In this document: positions 41,658 through 54,228 of the stretch, in pieces
Layout of the letters: each line of letters opens with the position of its first letter
Numbering within the stretch: the stretch's first letter is position 1
DNA from: Spongilla lacustris
Lineage: Eukaryota > Porifera > Demospongiae > Spongillida > Spongillidae
Direction: 5' to 3'
Length of the DNA stretch: 64,000 nucleotides
Assembly: GCA_949361645.1 (NCBI GenBank)
Contig: OX442431.1
Location: 3,779,550-3,843,549, forward strand
Translations under genes and position numbers: made by a program
Notes under the pieces: generated by a model
Databases searched by the model: none
Seen by the model: only the letters and a program-made list of their open reading frames with translations
Told to the model about the DNA's origin: nothing

Positions 41658-44600
41658 ATGAGGGTATGTTGTACAATTTGCACAGACGTCATATCTTCGG
41701 ATTTTGCAGCAGCACCATGTATCCTTTGCGTTGTGAAAAATGACGCACACCCTATATATGATGAATCCTTAACCAGATAACTAACTGTAGGTGGTCACAC
41801 ATTTCACTTCACCTGGTATGTTACATTATTGACACGCCACAGGCATTCCTAATCGTTTATAAGTCCATTGTAGCCTTTCACAGTGGCTGGACCACCAGGC
41901 TTCCTGCCCTCAGTGCAGGGAAAGGTGTTCACCAAAGAGTGTCATAAAGTTGTTCATCGACTCTGGTGACTCTCCGGTTACAATAGATGAGTCTCTTGAA
42001 CCTCAAGAACTTAGAGTATGTTTTCCCATCATGTATTTAAGTTGATTTATTATTTGTCTTAACTACAGGATAGGTTAATATCACAAATCCAGTTAGTGAA
42101 AGACAAAGGTTTGTTCCGATCATACAGCTACAACTTTATTCTTAACTTGAGGTCTTTCCCCTCCGATTTGAGTAACATTTACATGCTCTGGTATATTTTG
42201 AACAGAGCTTTGATTTTTGATGAATAAATTTATTTGTATAAATAAATAGGCTTATGTTGAAATGTGGATAATCTCAAGGTTTTTGTGGCATTGGCAGTGC
42301 AAGATAAACTATTAATAATGGTCATCTGAAGCCATGGTAGGTGGATATTTGTTAAGTCATGCAGCAGCTAGGTTTGAAATACAAAGCATGCAATACTGAT
42401 TGGTCGGAAAATGCACACAATTTACTATAAGAAGCATTACGAGTTATTTCCTTTCAGTGTATATCTGATAATATTTAATACAGGGTCTTCACGAAAGAAT
42501 GCAACACTTTTGAATGAACATAACTTTTAAATAGGATTATCAATCTAAATCAATTTATAAATACACAACAACCATGGTTAGGCAAACACCAAATGCATTA
42601 TTAAAATCCAATTATCTTTTACAACTAGTTCAAAAGATAAAATCAAATACCTTGCAATTAATTAATTTGACACAGAAATGTACGACAACTTTTAATCAAT
42701 TACAAGATTAATAATATAGAATAGCCACGAAAAAGTTAATCGGCGTTTTGCTAGTTAATATTCAAAACAACAAATCAAACTTGAAAATGCTAAAGGGCAC
42801 TACAATTGTAATTAACTTTGAGTATAGTAACTCACCATTACATGATCTAATATAGAATAAAATTGTGTTTTTTACTTCATTTAATCATGGAGTAATTAGT
42901 GATGGTTATTAAAATTAGTTACCCTATAACAGCTTCAATCTTAATAACTTTAAAGCAAATTATGGTTTTAAATGTTGATAACTTCCTATTGAACTTATCT
43001 CCAACTGTAATCTTGATAAGAGGGCTTTGAATATTTTGATTTATGAGGACAATTACTTAATTAGCCACTTACAACAATTGGATTGTTAGTTTTTGCCTAA
43101 CTTCTGCAACATATGTTAAAGAAATCAAGCAGTTAATTAATTTCAATCCTAAGTTATAGTGATGTAAAAGTGTAGCATTCTTTCGTGAAGACCCTGTATT
43201 ATATGTTGCACAAGACATAAGTTTTTTAATACTGAAGTTCTCTTGATTTAGAAGCTATTGTATAGGACATGTGTGAAATGCATACAAAATTGTACTCTTT
43301 AGAACGTTCTCAACCTACAAAGTACATTGTATATTAAAAGCAGCCACTGGTTGTTAACAGAATACATGTATATGTATGTCATGGGGCTTGTACTAAATCT
43401 GAAATGTGCAAGCATCACTTTCAGACCTGTTATCTTCTATTCTTGATTTGTTCTCTTTTCTAGATGCATGGTTTAATCACGAAAAGCTAGTTTTTGTTTT
43501 TGCATGAATTGGTCTTCCTCATGCTGGGGCTACCCATGTTGACATATTCAATGCTGACCAAATATTCTAGGTAGCTGTCTAGAAGAGACAGCATTGTGAT
43601 TTTTTTTTTTTTAAGTCTCAAATTCACTGTGTCAGATGACTTAGATAAGGTATTGATATATTTTTGGTATATTATACATGTAGTTACCTGTTTTAATGTC
43701 AATACTCTTAAATCTTTAATCAGTCCATATATATGTAAGTATGCATGTATCACTAGCATCTCCACAACATTGGTAATTAACTTCCACTGAATTTTTATGA
43801 ATTCTAGGTAGGTAGTAGCTTTAATCAAGCAGTAATCAGGGAGGCTTTGTGAGTGTTGTGATGCCAATCAAATCCTGTCCTGTTACTAGTTTCTCAATAA
43901 TTATCAACTCTTTTGTATTTTCTGCCTTCTCATTTCTTCTCAGACAAAGTTTTATCTGAAACGCAGGAATCACTTAAAACAGTACAGGATGAACTGAATG
44001 CTTGGCAGTCACAACATGAGTCATTACACCAGAAATTAACACACGAACAAGCTGCTAATTCTACACTGAAGGTTTGTGTCTAATTATGCTTTGTATTAAC
44101 TGTTGAACTAGTTACATTCTTCATCAGAAACAACTTTCAGGTTTGCAAGTTGAGTGTAGTGAACTAAGAAAACTGAAAGATGAAGTTAGCTGTCTTAGTG
44201 AGAGGCTTCAATTGGTTACTGGGTTAGTGTTTCCTTTTTTTTTTCCCCCACAGTAATAATCTTTACTTATGAATGGCCACCAAATTCAACAAACCGCATT
44301 GTCTTGTTACCATTGCTACAACATATCTTTTTATTCAATTGATGCAAAAATCCTACATCTAAACCAATTTTTATATCTTGTGTACATTTCAAGATCAAAT
44401 TGTTCTATACAGTACACTTCATTTTTTAATCGAAAGATAAGTTACTCAAGTAATGTACAATGAATTATTAAATATACATTAGTAAAAGATAAGTTCAAGT
44501 AATGTACAATGAATTATTAAATATACATTAGTAAAAGATAAGTTACTCAAGTAATGTACAATGAATTATTAAACATACATTAGTAAATCTACCTAGGTAT

Positions 44601-47600
44601 GTCTTGAACTTGCTAGGTCTGTAATATTCATCATTTCATAATTTCCGTAATCCCCTGTGTAGAAATGAATTTTTTTGGTGTAGATTTTTTAATTACATGT
44701 ACATACACCTTAGACCTACTCAACATAGGGTTCAAATGTCTTTGAATGCATTTTATAGCGTCTGGCTACAACATCACACTGATAATCTCAACCAAGGGGA
44801 CAGTACATGTATCTCTTAATACAATGTACATGTAGGTCCTAATTACATTAGAGATAGAAACTTGTAACAGCATAATTCTAGTTCAGAAAGTCATCATACC
44901 GAATGAAAATTCCTAACTTGTCTCCACACATTAGGCTTTAATCATAGGATATAATGCAATAAACCTCTTATCCAATGGAATCTTTGTTCTGGGTTTGAAT
45001 GTGCTGTTGTCTGAGCATTCTACTTACACATGTATTCAAAACTAATCTTTGCGGATGGTTGATTGTATACATGTTCATGTGTATGGGGGGGGGGGTGTTA
45101 TTGGTATAACTTTTAATTCTATACATCTACATTGAATGTCCTTTTTTTTTTCCATGCGTGTAAATACTGTTCACATTTCGTCACGTTTTCAGGCTTGAAA
45201 AGGTGCTGAATGAATCAAAAGACGAAGCTGAAAGGTTGCTGAACACATACCGTTGTCCTAAGCAGCTTGCTTCATTTGCAGTAGCTTTGAAGAGGTGATC
45301 AGTTGTGGTCAGCTACACAGAAGCATGAATTCATACCATTTGTAAATAGCTTGAGTGAGATATTTGTTCTTACAGAATAATGCATTGTATTTGTTTTGCT
45401 GTGAGCAATAGTACCAATAAAGGTGTTTACTGAATCCCTTAACAATACTTCTTTCATGTTTGCTGTGCATATTATGTGCTTGGTTGTCTTATAGAGATTA
45501 TGAATCACTTAAGATCAGAAAAGGATTGCTCCATAAGGAGAAGGAAAGGCTCCAACAAAATCAAAACATTCTGCAGAAGCAAGTATGTGCAACACGTGTG
45601 TGCATGTGCATGGTGTGCAAATGATGTGGGATAGTGTCTACAAATTTTTCAAACAGCTGTTCTAAAATTGCATTCTGACTGACAGTCAAAAAGTTATGAG
45701 GCATAGAATTAGTTCAATGCTAGCGTATGGTCTTAAAGAGTTTGTCCTGGGAAATTTTAAAACTTCTCAGGGCTGTCAAAGAAGGATTGCCGGATTATCG
45801 AAAATTCAGAGCCTTAATAACCATTTTGTAGAGAATGTCGTACTTCAATCAAACTTGCTGTTAACATATTTGTAGAGAAAGAACTTGTGCACAAGCGTCT
45901 AAGAAATCCAATTCTTTGTATAAATTAATGTCTACTGAATTATTCTTACAGTATGTTATATCTGGTTGTCTTTAATAACCATACATATATATGTAAGCCT
46001 TTCTTGTTGTAGCCAAGATGAGCAATACTTATATACAACTAGGTAGAAATTCTGTGCCTTATGGCCCTGGTTGGATGTAGCATTGTGGATTGAAAATTGA
46101 GGAATAAATGTTAATGTTTAATCTCCAGCCCGTTGTTCTTATTTAAGCACATATACGTGTAGTGTCCTGCACTTTTCAGAAGTATATATTCCATGAAGAA
46201 GAGTATACAATTAAACTGGGTACACCCTATTACAAGAGCAGCTTATTTTATTTTATGATTGCACGTAGATCACTTCTTTTTCAACTTGGGTGAGTTGATA
46301 CTAATTTTATACACTTGCTCTCCTATTTTAGCAGTAGAAGTGGTCAAAATTATGAAGTAATATGAAATAATATTTTCAGAAAGCTGGATGGATTAAGCAT
46401 TACCTTATGCATTGGAAGTCAAGAAATAGTTTCTATATATTATCAGCAATTGAAGTTTGAAAGAATTTCGTTAATTAATCGTTAATCACATCTCTGACTT
46501 CTGTAAGCACTGTTTGTACCATGGGCATTGCTGCTGTCAACTTGCAGTACAAGAAATTCTATGGTGCAGCATTACCATTAAAATGCTACTGATTCTGGAA
46601 ACTTTGACACCTTCAATTTCCCTTTAAGTATTTGATAGATGACTGTGATAAAATTAATTTGAACCCAAAGTGATATTGGACGTTTGGTAAGAGTCAGTAA
46701 AACTATTTTCACTATAGGGGAAAATATTGGTGTACATGTAAGAAAATATCTAGCTTTTGCTGTTTGAAAGATAAATGTCAATATGTGAAGTGGCAAAATG
46801 AACATGAGTACATGTATGGTTTGCAATTGAAACAGGACTGAGCACACATAGCATTTATCATTTTGCAACTAGTGTACAGCAGTATTACATTGTTTATTGG
46901 AAACCATGCAATTACACCCCTTACCCCTGCAAAATTTGCTATTTTTCTGGTTCAGCTGCAGATTAAAGAGCAGGAGATTGTCAAACTCAATCAGAAACTT
47001 CAGCATGTTCAAGCTGATATGCTTTGTGCAGAGCATGAGAAGGACAATCTTCAAAGAAAGATTGAGGCACTTGAGTCAGCACTGGAAACTCCTACTTCAC
47101 GGCACACCCTTAGACGGATCTTTGAAAGGTAAATTGTACAAATACTCACTAAGGGCAATGTACGTGTAATTACATGTACTATTGCAGGGTTTGAAACACT
47201 CTTAACTAAGTGGCTTGTATTTCAAACTGACTGAACACTGCTAATAATTTTAAAGGCATCAAATTTATATTCCACAAAATGTTTAATGTCTACATGAATA
47301 GCATGCCAGGTCAAACTCTTATGGGGATCTGCCACTTCCTGGCAGCAGTGCAAATTGACAGATTCAACTGCACTTAGAACTTTTTTGTCAAACTGGAATA
47401 TCCTTTGCATTATTTTCGTATCTGATAGCTCCAAGTGCTTTGACAAACTAGTTTCTAGGTATTACATGCTATCACTGAATGTGCACTGATAGAAGGTACT
47501 TTACACATCTATATATGAAATACTATTATACTTTTATTTGGTACAAGGATAAATTCACATTCCCAGTAATTACATGTACATGTGCATTTAAGTTCACTTA

Positions 47601-50600
47601 CAACTATTTGCAGGTACCTGTCCATGTATCTGTAGTAATCATTTGCGCTAAGTACTAACATTTTTATTGGACACACATGTACATATATTTGTTTTGATTC
47701 TTCACAGTCCACTTCCAGAGTGTGTCAAGAGACAGAAGACAGACTTGTCAGCCACTCCTTCATGTATCAGGTATACATATGTAGTTCATTTAATATTTAA
47801 TCTCCAGACGTCCTAGGAATACGTAGGATGCAAGTTAAAATTAATTCTTAGAATACCCATATGAACCTCTAGAGAACAAACATGAAATTCATTGTACTGT
47901 AGAAATGGTTAGCAATTCAGAGCATACTGGTACTTCTGTGCAATTCTTCAAAGACTGTCAAATCCAGTCAAGTACCAACAAGTAATAACATTTTTAAAAA
48001 AGGGTAGTATGACAGGTCTTTGGCACTAAGCAAATAAAATACTACCTTCTAGATTTGGAATTTGCTAGCTCCACAAGTATATTAATGATACGTATTTGTA
48101 AGTCGCATAGCAAAGTGAATGGACAAACCTTGGAAGCATATACAGTGTGTTTTGAGTAAAAATGGCAAAACGAATTATAGTTAGAACATTACCATAGAAT
48201 TTATAAAGCAGCACACGCATCAAGCTTTAAAAAACATTCAAAAATTATACTTGTCTTAAGAACTGACAATAAAATTGTTTGCATAATAAAGAACTGGACC
48301 TGTTTTTTCACATCGTGTAACCAAGGGTGTGATTAAAAAATAGATCGACAATTGATAAATTTAGCACATGTGATAGATACATCAAACAAATGTAAAGGAA
48401 TGGATATCGCATTTGTATTTATAATGATTTTTCAAATAGGAGATTAAATGCAACTTGAAAAGGGATAGTTAGTACAACTAGTTGTAAACATCTGTTCATA
48501 CATGTATATTCTGTATTGATTATTATGTTTAGGGTGCATACAAATTCAAGCTTTAAAAAGTAAATAATTGACCAAATCATACAAAACTAGGGTATGTAGG
48601 GATTGATCCGCTTTGTATAGAAATTTACACTGTACATGTACCTATTAATATGCTTTCATTGGAATAAGAAATACCATGCTTTGCATTCTTGAATACGATA
48701 AACACATTGCTGAGTAAAATTTTACAGGTTTAATGTGATTCTTGCTCTGTATCACAGTGCACCTGTTATTAAGGAGGAGCTGTTAAACCAGGAAAATGTG
48801 AGGAGTTATTGTTTTGGGTATTTATGAGTATAGTGCAGGAATGATAACTGTACACGAAATTAAAAGGGTGTGCTCACAGCAAGCGGCAATTAAACGATGA
48901 GATGGAACCACAAATTCACCTGAAATAATAATAAATTGCAGAATTGTCTATTAGTCCCAAGTGGTGTTTTAGGGAACTTGAAGCAGTTTAACTAAGCTAG
49001 TGTGTTTGTGAATGAGTATTGATCCACTGTACATGTATATAGACATTTACACTCATTTTTGTGAACCGTCAAGTTAAGGCCCCCCCCCCCCCCCCCCACC
49101 AAAAAAAAAGGCTCGTGTATAAACAAGCGTATCGTCGTAACCATTAACGCTAGCGTGTACATATTTCAACATTCCTGGAAAGAAATGGTGCTCTAACAAG
49201 ATTTTGAAGAACGGTGCGCAGCAGCGCTCGAGATTACGACAATACGCTCATTCAAACAAGAGCCATTTTTTTGGTGGGGGTGGGGGTTACTTGGCTTACT
49301 CTACGGTACATTGTTTAAATACCTACATGTACCTGTACCGTTTAGATGTATCTATTTGTGTATGCACTACATGTATTTTTATTATTATGAATGGGAATAT
49401 CACTGTGCCACTACTGTCCCTCTTCAAGACATAACCTTTGTCCCTGCAGGAATCATCAACACATTGTGAGGAATCATCAACACATGAAGAAGCAGCAAAG
49501 AAATGTGAGGAAGCAGTAACAGGTTGGTTTTATTTATCTGCAGTAATTTTTTATTCATCTCAGTGCTAATCTATTTATGTAGATCCACTTTTGCCTGTAA
49601 ATGCCATAGTGAAAGAGAAGTCTTCCCAGGTGAGATATGATTTTGTTGCAATCTTCAGATAGCCAATGCCAATCATAGGATTTATTACTTATCATGACTG
49701 TCATTAAAATGTTTGTTTTCCTGTTATTTTACATAGCTGTGAGAAATGTTACATCATTTTTCTTGGCTATTTTGATTGTCACAATACACTTCAAATTTAA
49801 CTTCCAGTTATCAGCGCCATTATTGGGTCACACTACTTGTTAGTATTAACGTGTGTATTTTTTTTTTTTAATACCAATCTCACGTGCACTCACCACATCA
49901 TTGTCTATTGTATTTTGTGATTAAGTTGTTAAGAACGCAGTTAGATAAGGTGTGAACTAGAACTGTAAATACTGTTGTTTTGATACATGTGGTTGTGGTT
50001 CACACTTACCTTGCCCCATTTCATTAAAACATAACTTAAGGACTTGTGAATTTTGTTTTTAAAATGTTTACAAACAACTTTGAACACACAAATTTAAATT
50101 GTATACATATTTAAAATGAATATTAAATCTAAAATTCAACTTGTAAAACCTACTTGTACATGTGGTTAGGTTTAGGGTGCACGTGTAGGGTTAAAAAAAA
50201 GTGTTCAATTTTAATCTTGATTCAAATGGATGTACATATATAAATCAGCCAGCAATGCGCATAGGATTAAATTTTATGAGCATTTTATCATTACACTTGA
50301 ATAGCCCAGGATCTTGAAATATATAAGTATCATTATAGAACTACTATGAGTAACTCATAAAATAGCAAAATCCAAGGACATGAATGACCTAGTGTCTCTA
50401 GTTCTTATAGAAGAAGGGTTAAGCTTTCACTGTAGTTTTTTAAAAGGTACTGTATTGTAGCACATACATGTATGTTTGTGGCTTGGTCATGTGTTCATTT
50501 ATTAATTAAGAATTGTAGATTAAGTCTGTACAGGTGTGTTATTACATATACATGTATGTGCAGTTCTAGCTGTTTTTTCTTATATGTATGTGCCCTCCCA

Positions 50601-51020
50601 CGTAATATGTACTTGCATAAGTTTATTACAGTACTGTACACATTACTCTTTGTGTAGCAGTGTATGGTTGGATGGATGGGTGGGTGCTTACCTGCATTCT
50701 GCTAGTAATACTAATCTTTTCTTTTTCTCTATTAGAATTTTGCTGCTGGCTACAATGGCATGGGTGGGCAAAGCAGCTTTGTTGTGCCGGTATCCTTCTG
50801 AAATAATTTATACTTTACAGTTGTGTATGGAATGGTGCAAATTGTATGCATGTGTGTCATCACGTACATATTGTGTATTCCTTAATTGATCTTTCCTGTC
50901 TAGAAAACAAAATTTTCCAAGAATGGCAACAGTAAGGCACTCAGATTTGCACCACGGTCAACTGCTCCTGGCAAATCTAAACACTCTGCTGGTCTGCCTG
51001 TTCTTACACTAAAGTTCTGA
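41658..51020 (+). CDS. TRAIP: E3 ubiquitin ligase TRAIP
   Basis: Fifteen exons joined by hand are in phase throughout and encode 415 aa (human 469). Exons 1-3 (41658-41718, 41791-41815, 41874-42015) build a RING finger: CTICTDVISSDFAAAPCGHT, FHFTCLSQWL, DHQASCPQCR, with all metal ligands present. A long coiled coil follows, from 42.07 to 47.13 kb: DRLISQIQLVKDK, LAEV-like heptads, and the family's LASFAVALKRDYESLKIRKG. A basic, disordered tail includes the conserved GYNGMGGQSSFVVP (50736-50789; human GFDGLGGRTKF). The last exon ends PVLTLKF at 51020. TRAIP ubiquitylates CMG helicase and clears replisomes at mitosis and at crosslinks. The human C-terminal PIP box (QxxLxxFL) is not visible. Introns are much larger than in neighbours and hold a MITE. 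Confidence 0.93.
42481..43196. mobile_element. 716-bp TIR element in TRAIP intron 4
   Basis: Terminal repeats of about 31 bp start CAGGGTCTTCACGAAAGAAT and are mirrored at the right end with one mismatch. TA flanks both sides, a typical TA target duplication. The core is very AT-rich with no ORF, so it is non-autonomous. A truncated relative lies near 11.0 kb. Confidence 0.88.
44440..44590 (+). repeat. Three tandem copies of a ~55-bp unit
   Basis: CAAGTAATGTACAATGAATT then ATTAAATATACATTAGTAAA repeats three times inside a TRAIP intron. Confidence 0.85.
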
Positions 51021-52975
51021 TCTATTGCAAGTACTATCATTGTTTTGTCCTCATTTTGTTATAGCAGTACACCAATTTCCGTACACGTGTCTAATAAACA
51101 ATTTCTTCATGTTTTAATTTTCCGGGATTAGGGATGTATGATTTTGACATGTTCACTGCTCTTTGCGGAGTTAAAAGACACTTAGCTGATACATTTTAGT
51201 GTAAGTGTTGCCCTTATAGTAAAACATCCATTGAAACTTAGCAACAAGAGCTTTTAAAATTACTGCAGTGCCTTAATATCTACATGTAGCTGCCAAATTG
51301 CAACACATAAGTTGTAGAAGATGTTATATATATATATATATATATATCTCTCCCTCCCCCCCCAAAAAAAGGCCAGTGTATTTCAGCTGTAAGCTGGCAA
51401 CTGCAAAATGCACTGAAGTTGAAAGGTGGTGATGCGTTTGATTTACACCAGCTGCATTAGTTTAAACATTCCACATAACCTATACAGACAGGCTCACTTT
51501 CAAGTACATGTAGCAAGTTAATTCTGCCCTAGTGTATAAATTCATATCATAAATGGCATTTGCTGTTATCAGAGTAACAAAATTAATCTTTTCATTCTTG
51601 GACTAAGCAGAGGAGTGCTAAAAATGTTTCATTGATGGTATAAGTGTACATCCTGGCTTGAACATTTCCATCGACTTATCTCACTAATTCTCATCACTAT
51701 TTTATTGGTCCAAAATACACGCTGTTCCACAATCAACATTTTTATATAATGTAGGTTGAGCCTACCTGTTATTTAAAGCTATTCAATTAACTACTACCAC
51801 TGAACTGAAATAATCACTGTGATAGTTTAAATATTGATTAAAAGCATTTAAAAACATCTTAGAATTCTTCATTAACTTAGTGATTGATTTTTGGAATACC
51901 TATCATTATTATACAATTGTGTGTGTTCCATGTTGTATGTTGGTGATTGTATCAACTACTCAAATTTGGAATATCCATATGTCCATGTAAACTATATATA
52001 TACTCTGCCTTGCACTTACACTTTGTGGGTTTGAGGTATAAATAACAACATGTACCTAGCATCCAATAGTACAATACACAGAGCAAAGCATTAATAGCCA
52101 CCAATCCTTGCCACATATGTATTGGTGTTGTTATCACATGCAGTCACAATTAAAGCAATAAAAAAGTGTATTTAAAAAGACTTCTTATCATAGAATCAGC
52201 CTGTGATATATATACATGTATAATAATGATTATAATTATATTGTACTAGTAATATCAAGTGATATCATAATTTATTCTAACTGCACATGCTGGTATTAGG
52301 GCACCCTGAAGTAACTTCATTACATTGGTAGCAAGACATCCAAATGTATTTGTATAATGATAATACATCCATTGCAATTTAAAAGTACACTTTTCCCAAC
52401 TACATTGATGATTTGAAAGCCGTACAAGTGGAAGGCAGCAATTAAAAGCTATCAGGACTATTGAAAATAGAAGTAGCAACGTGTGTCACCAGCTCATTGA
52501 TTGTATTAGCTGCAGTGCCATATCCACTAACAGACCAATAGTCACAGCAGGAAGCTGCAGCCAGAACCTACATGTACTACTAGTAAGGGCGGAGGGGGAG
52601 GATACGATTTTCCCTCCTCCTCACGTTAACTCAATAAACATTCAACAGGATCATAACTGATTCATAAGTGGAACTTACTATTGAATATAGTATGAAATCA
52701 TTTGCAATGTACTTTTGTAAGTTGTAACTAAACTTTATTCCATCAAAACACTTGTGGCATTTTAAAAAAAGTCAGTAATGTTACTGATAGAAAACGAGAT
52801 TGTCCTGTAAAAATATAGGATGTGAAGCCACACAGCAGGAGGTGGAAAGCACTTGAAGATACCCAGGCTAATTAATTAATACAGATAGTGTGACATACTT
52901 CTGTATATTTGGGTGCCTTTGGTGGGCTTTAGTTGGCAAACTGGCTGCATATTCCTTGAATTTATCTAATTCAAT
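51021..52975. other. Intergenic, no gene seen
   Basis: Downstream of TRAIP. AT-rich, with an (AT)n block at 51330-51350. An AATAAA at about 51093 could serve TRAIP polyadenylation. No exons supported. Confidence 0.5.
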
Positions 52976-53268
52976 GTATGGGACAGTGTCCAGCACCCTT
53001 CTGGCTTTTAAATTTTATCCCAATAAAGCAGTGTACCTTTGTAACGGTACAATCTTTTCATTTCAAATTTCGTATACTAGCAACCACATATGTGGAAATC
53101 GATTTTGGTGCTGGAATTATTTTCCATACCGTGAGTACAAATATCCCTAACCAAAGGGTTAGAATTCCTCCAAGTATATGAGAAAACGCGTCAAATTCGG
53201 GATGTACATAGAGTCCTTTACCTATTCGTTCTGTTCGTTAATTTATATGTGGGCACTGTCCCATATAC
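52976..53268. mobile_element. Short MITE with GGGACAGTG ends
   Basis: The left end GTATGGGACAGTGTCCAGCA and right end (reversed GTATATGGGACAGTGCCCAC) are inverted copies about 290 bp apart. Internal words TTCTGTTCGTTAATTT and GGGATGTACATAGAGTCC recall the foldback family at 35.66 kb. It lies just beyond the 3' end of the phosphatase gene. Confidence 0.65.
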
Positions 53269-53317
53269 ACTTACTATGACAATATGATTTGAGATAAAAA
53301 CTTAAACATTATCTTCA

Positions 53318-54157
53318 TTAATCGGTATTTCGATACACAGCATGAGCTTTAACTTGTATAATACTTCTCCCTCTCATTTCTGGAATAACTGCAGTCAACG
53401 AGCCTCCGTATACACATCCTGTGTCAAGGCCGGTGGCAAATTCATAATCCTGAAATAACCTTCGAGCATCATGTCCAAAATATACATGATCTGGTCCTGT
53501 CCACACACTTGCCCACGGCTTTGACTCCGGTGTGGATTTTTTGCTTCCAACCCATGCTGATTTGCTCGTATCATAAAATACATCGCGAACATGTATAAGG
53601 CAGTCCAAATCCTGTTCCTCAATGGGTACATTTGGTACTAGACCAGCATGCACGACAATAATCTTCCGAGACGGCATGAATATTGTGTACGGAAGGCCAA
53701 ACATCCAATCCAGATCATCTTGTGAAAGTTCAGTCAGCCAGTTAAATTCTCTTCTCATCTGTGCACCTTCTTGATACCGCTGCCACTCACGCAGGACCAC
53801 TTCATCATGGTTGCCCCTCACGCAATAAGCGCCTAAGCGTCTGACAAGCTTAATAACAGCTGCATTCTTGGGGCCTTTATTGACTAGGTCTCCAACAAAA
53901 ACTACCAAGATGTTGCCATCCTGTACGTGGCATTTTTCCAATAGCTCCACCAACTCATCGTAGCATCCGTGAACGTCACCTACGATAACAAGGCGCTTGT
54001 TGGCTAGTTCGTCTTCGGCAATAATTTGGTGTCTTTTAGCCGATAATGGTAAGCCATACGGACTTCGATCGATAAGAAAACTGTTTTTTGATTCGGGAAA
54101 AAGGTACTTTAAGGATGTTCTGACGAGATTAACAGCACAGGATACGAACGCAGCCAT
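53318..54157 (-). CDS. ApaH-like phosphatase (ALPH), PPP family
   Basis: One uninterrupted exon encodes 279 aa. The metallophosphatase motifs appear in order: GDVHGC (residues 60-65), GDLVNKGP (89-96), GNHD (115-118), HAGLVP (170-175) and YFGHDA (227-232), then a GLDTGCVYGG segment near 243-252. NKG in place of the protein-phosphatase DRG is typical of eukaryotic ApaH-like phosphatases, which derive from the bacterial Ap4A hydrolase and can cleave dinucleoside polyphosphates or mRNA caps. The N-terminus (MAAFVSCAVNLVRTSLKYLF) is a possible targeting or anchor segment. Being intronless among intron-rich neighbours is unusual. The start codon is 71 bp from that of the divergent SH2B gene. Confidence 0.92.
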   Translation of the reverse strand: MAAFVSCAVNLVRTSLKYLFPESKNSFLIDRSPYGLPLSAKRHQIIAEDELANKRLVIVGDVHGCYDELVELLEKCHVQDGNILVVFVGDLVNKGPKNAAVIKLVRRLGAYCVRGNHDEVVLREWQRYQEGAQMRREFNWLTELSQDDLDWMFGLPYTIFMPSRKIIVVHAGLVPNVPIEEQDLDCLIHVRDVFYDTSKSAWVGSKKSTPESKPWASVWTGPDHVYFGHDARRLFQDYEFATGLDTGCVYGGSLTAVIPEMRGRSIIQVKAHAVYRNTD

Positions 54158-54228
54158 AACAATTCGATTTATAAAAGCTATAATTTATCGGAGGCGTATA
54201 GTAGTAAAAGGAATGTCATTATACTTTC
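54158..54228. promoter_or_regulatory. 71-bp divergent promoter (ALPH / SH2B)
   Basis: Only 71 bp separates the two start codons, so the promoters must overlap. A TTTATAAAA element is near 54170; no other motif is clear. Confidence 0.5.
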
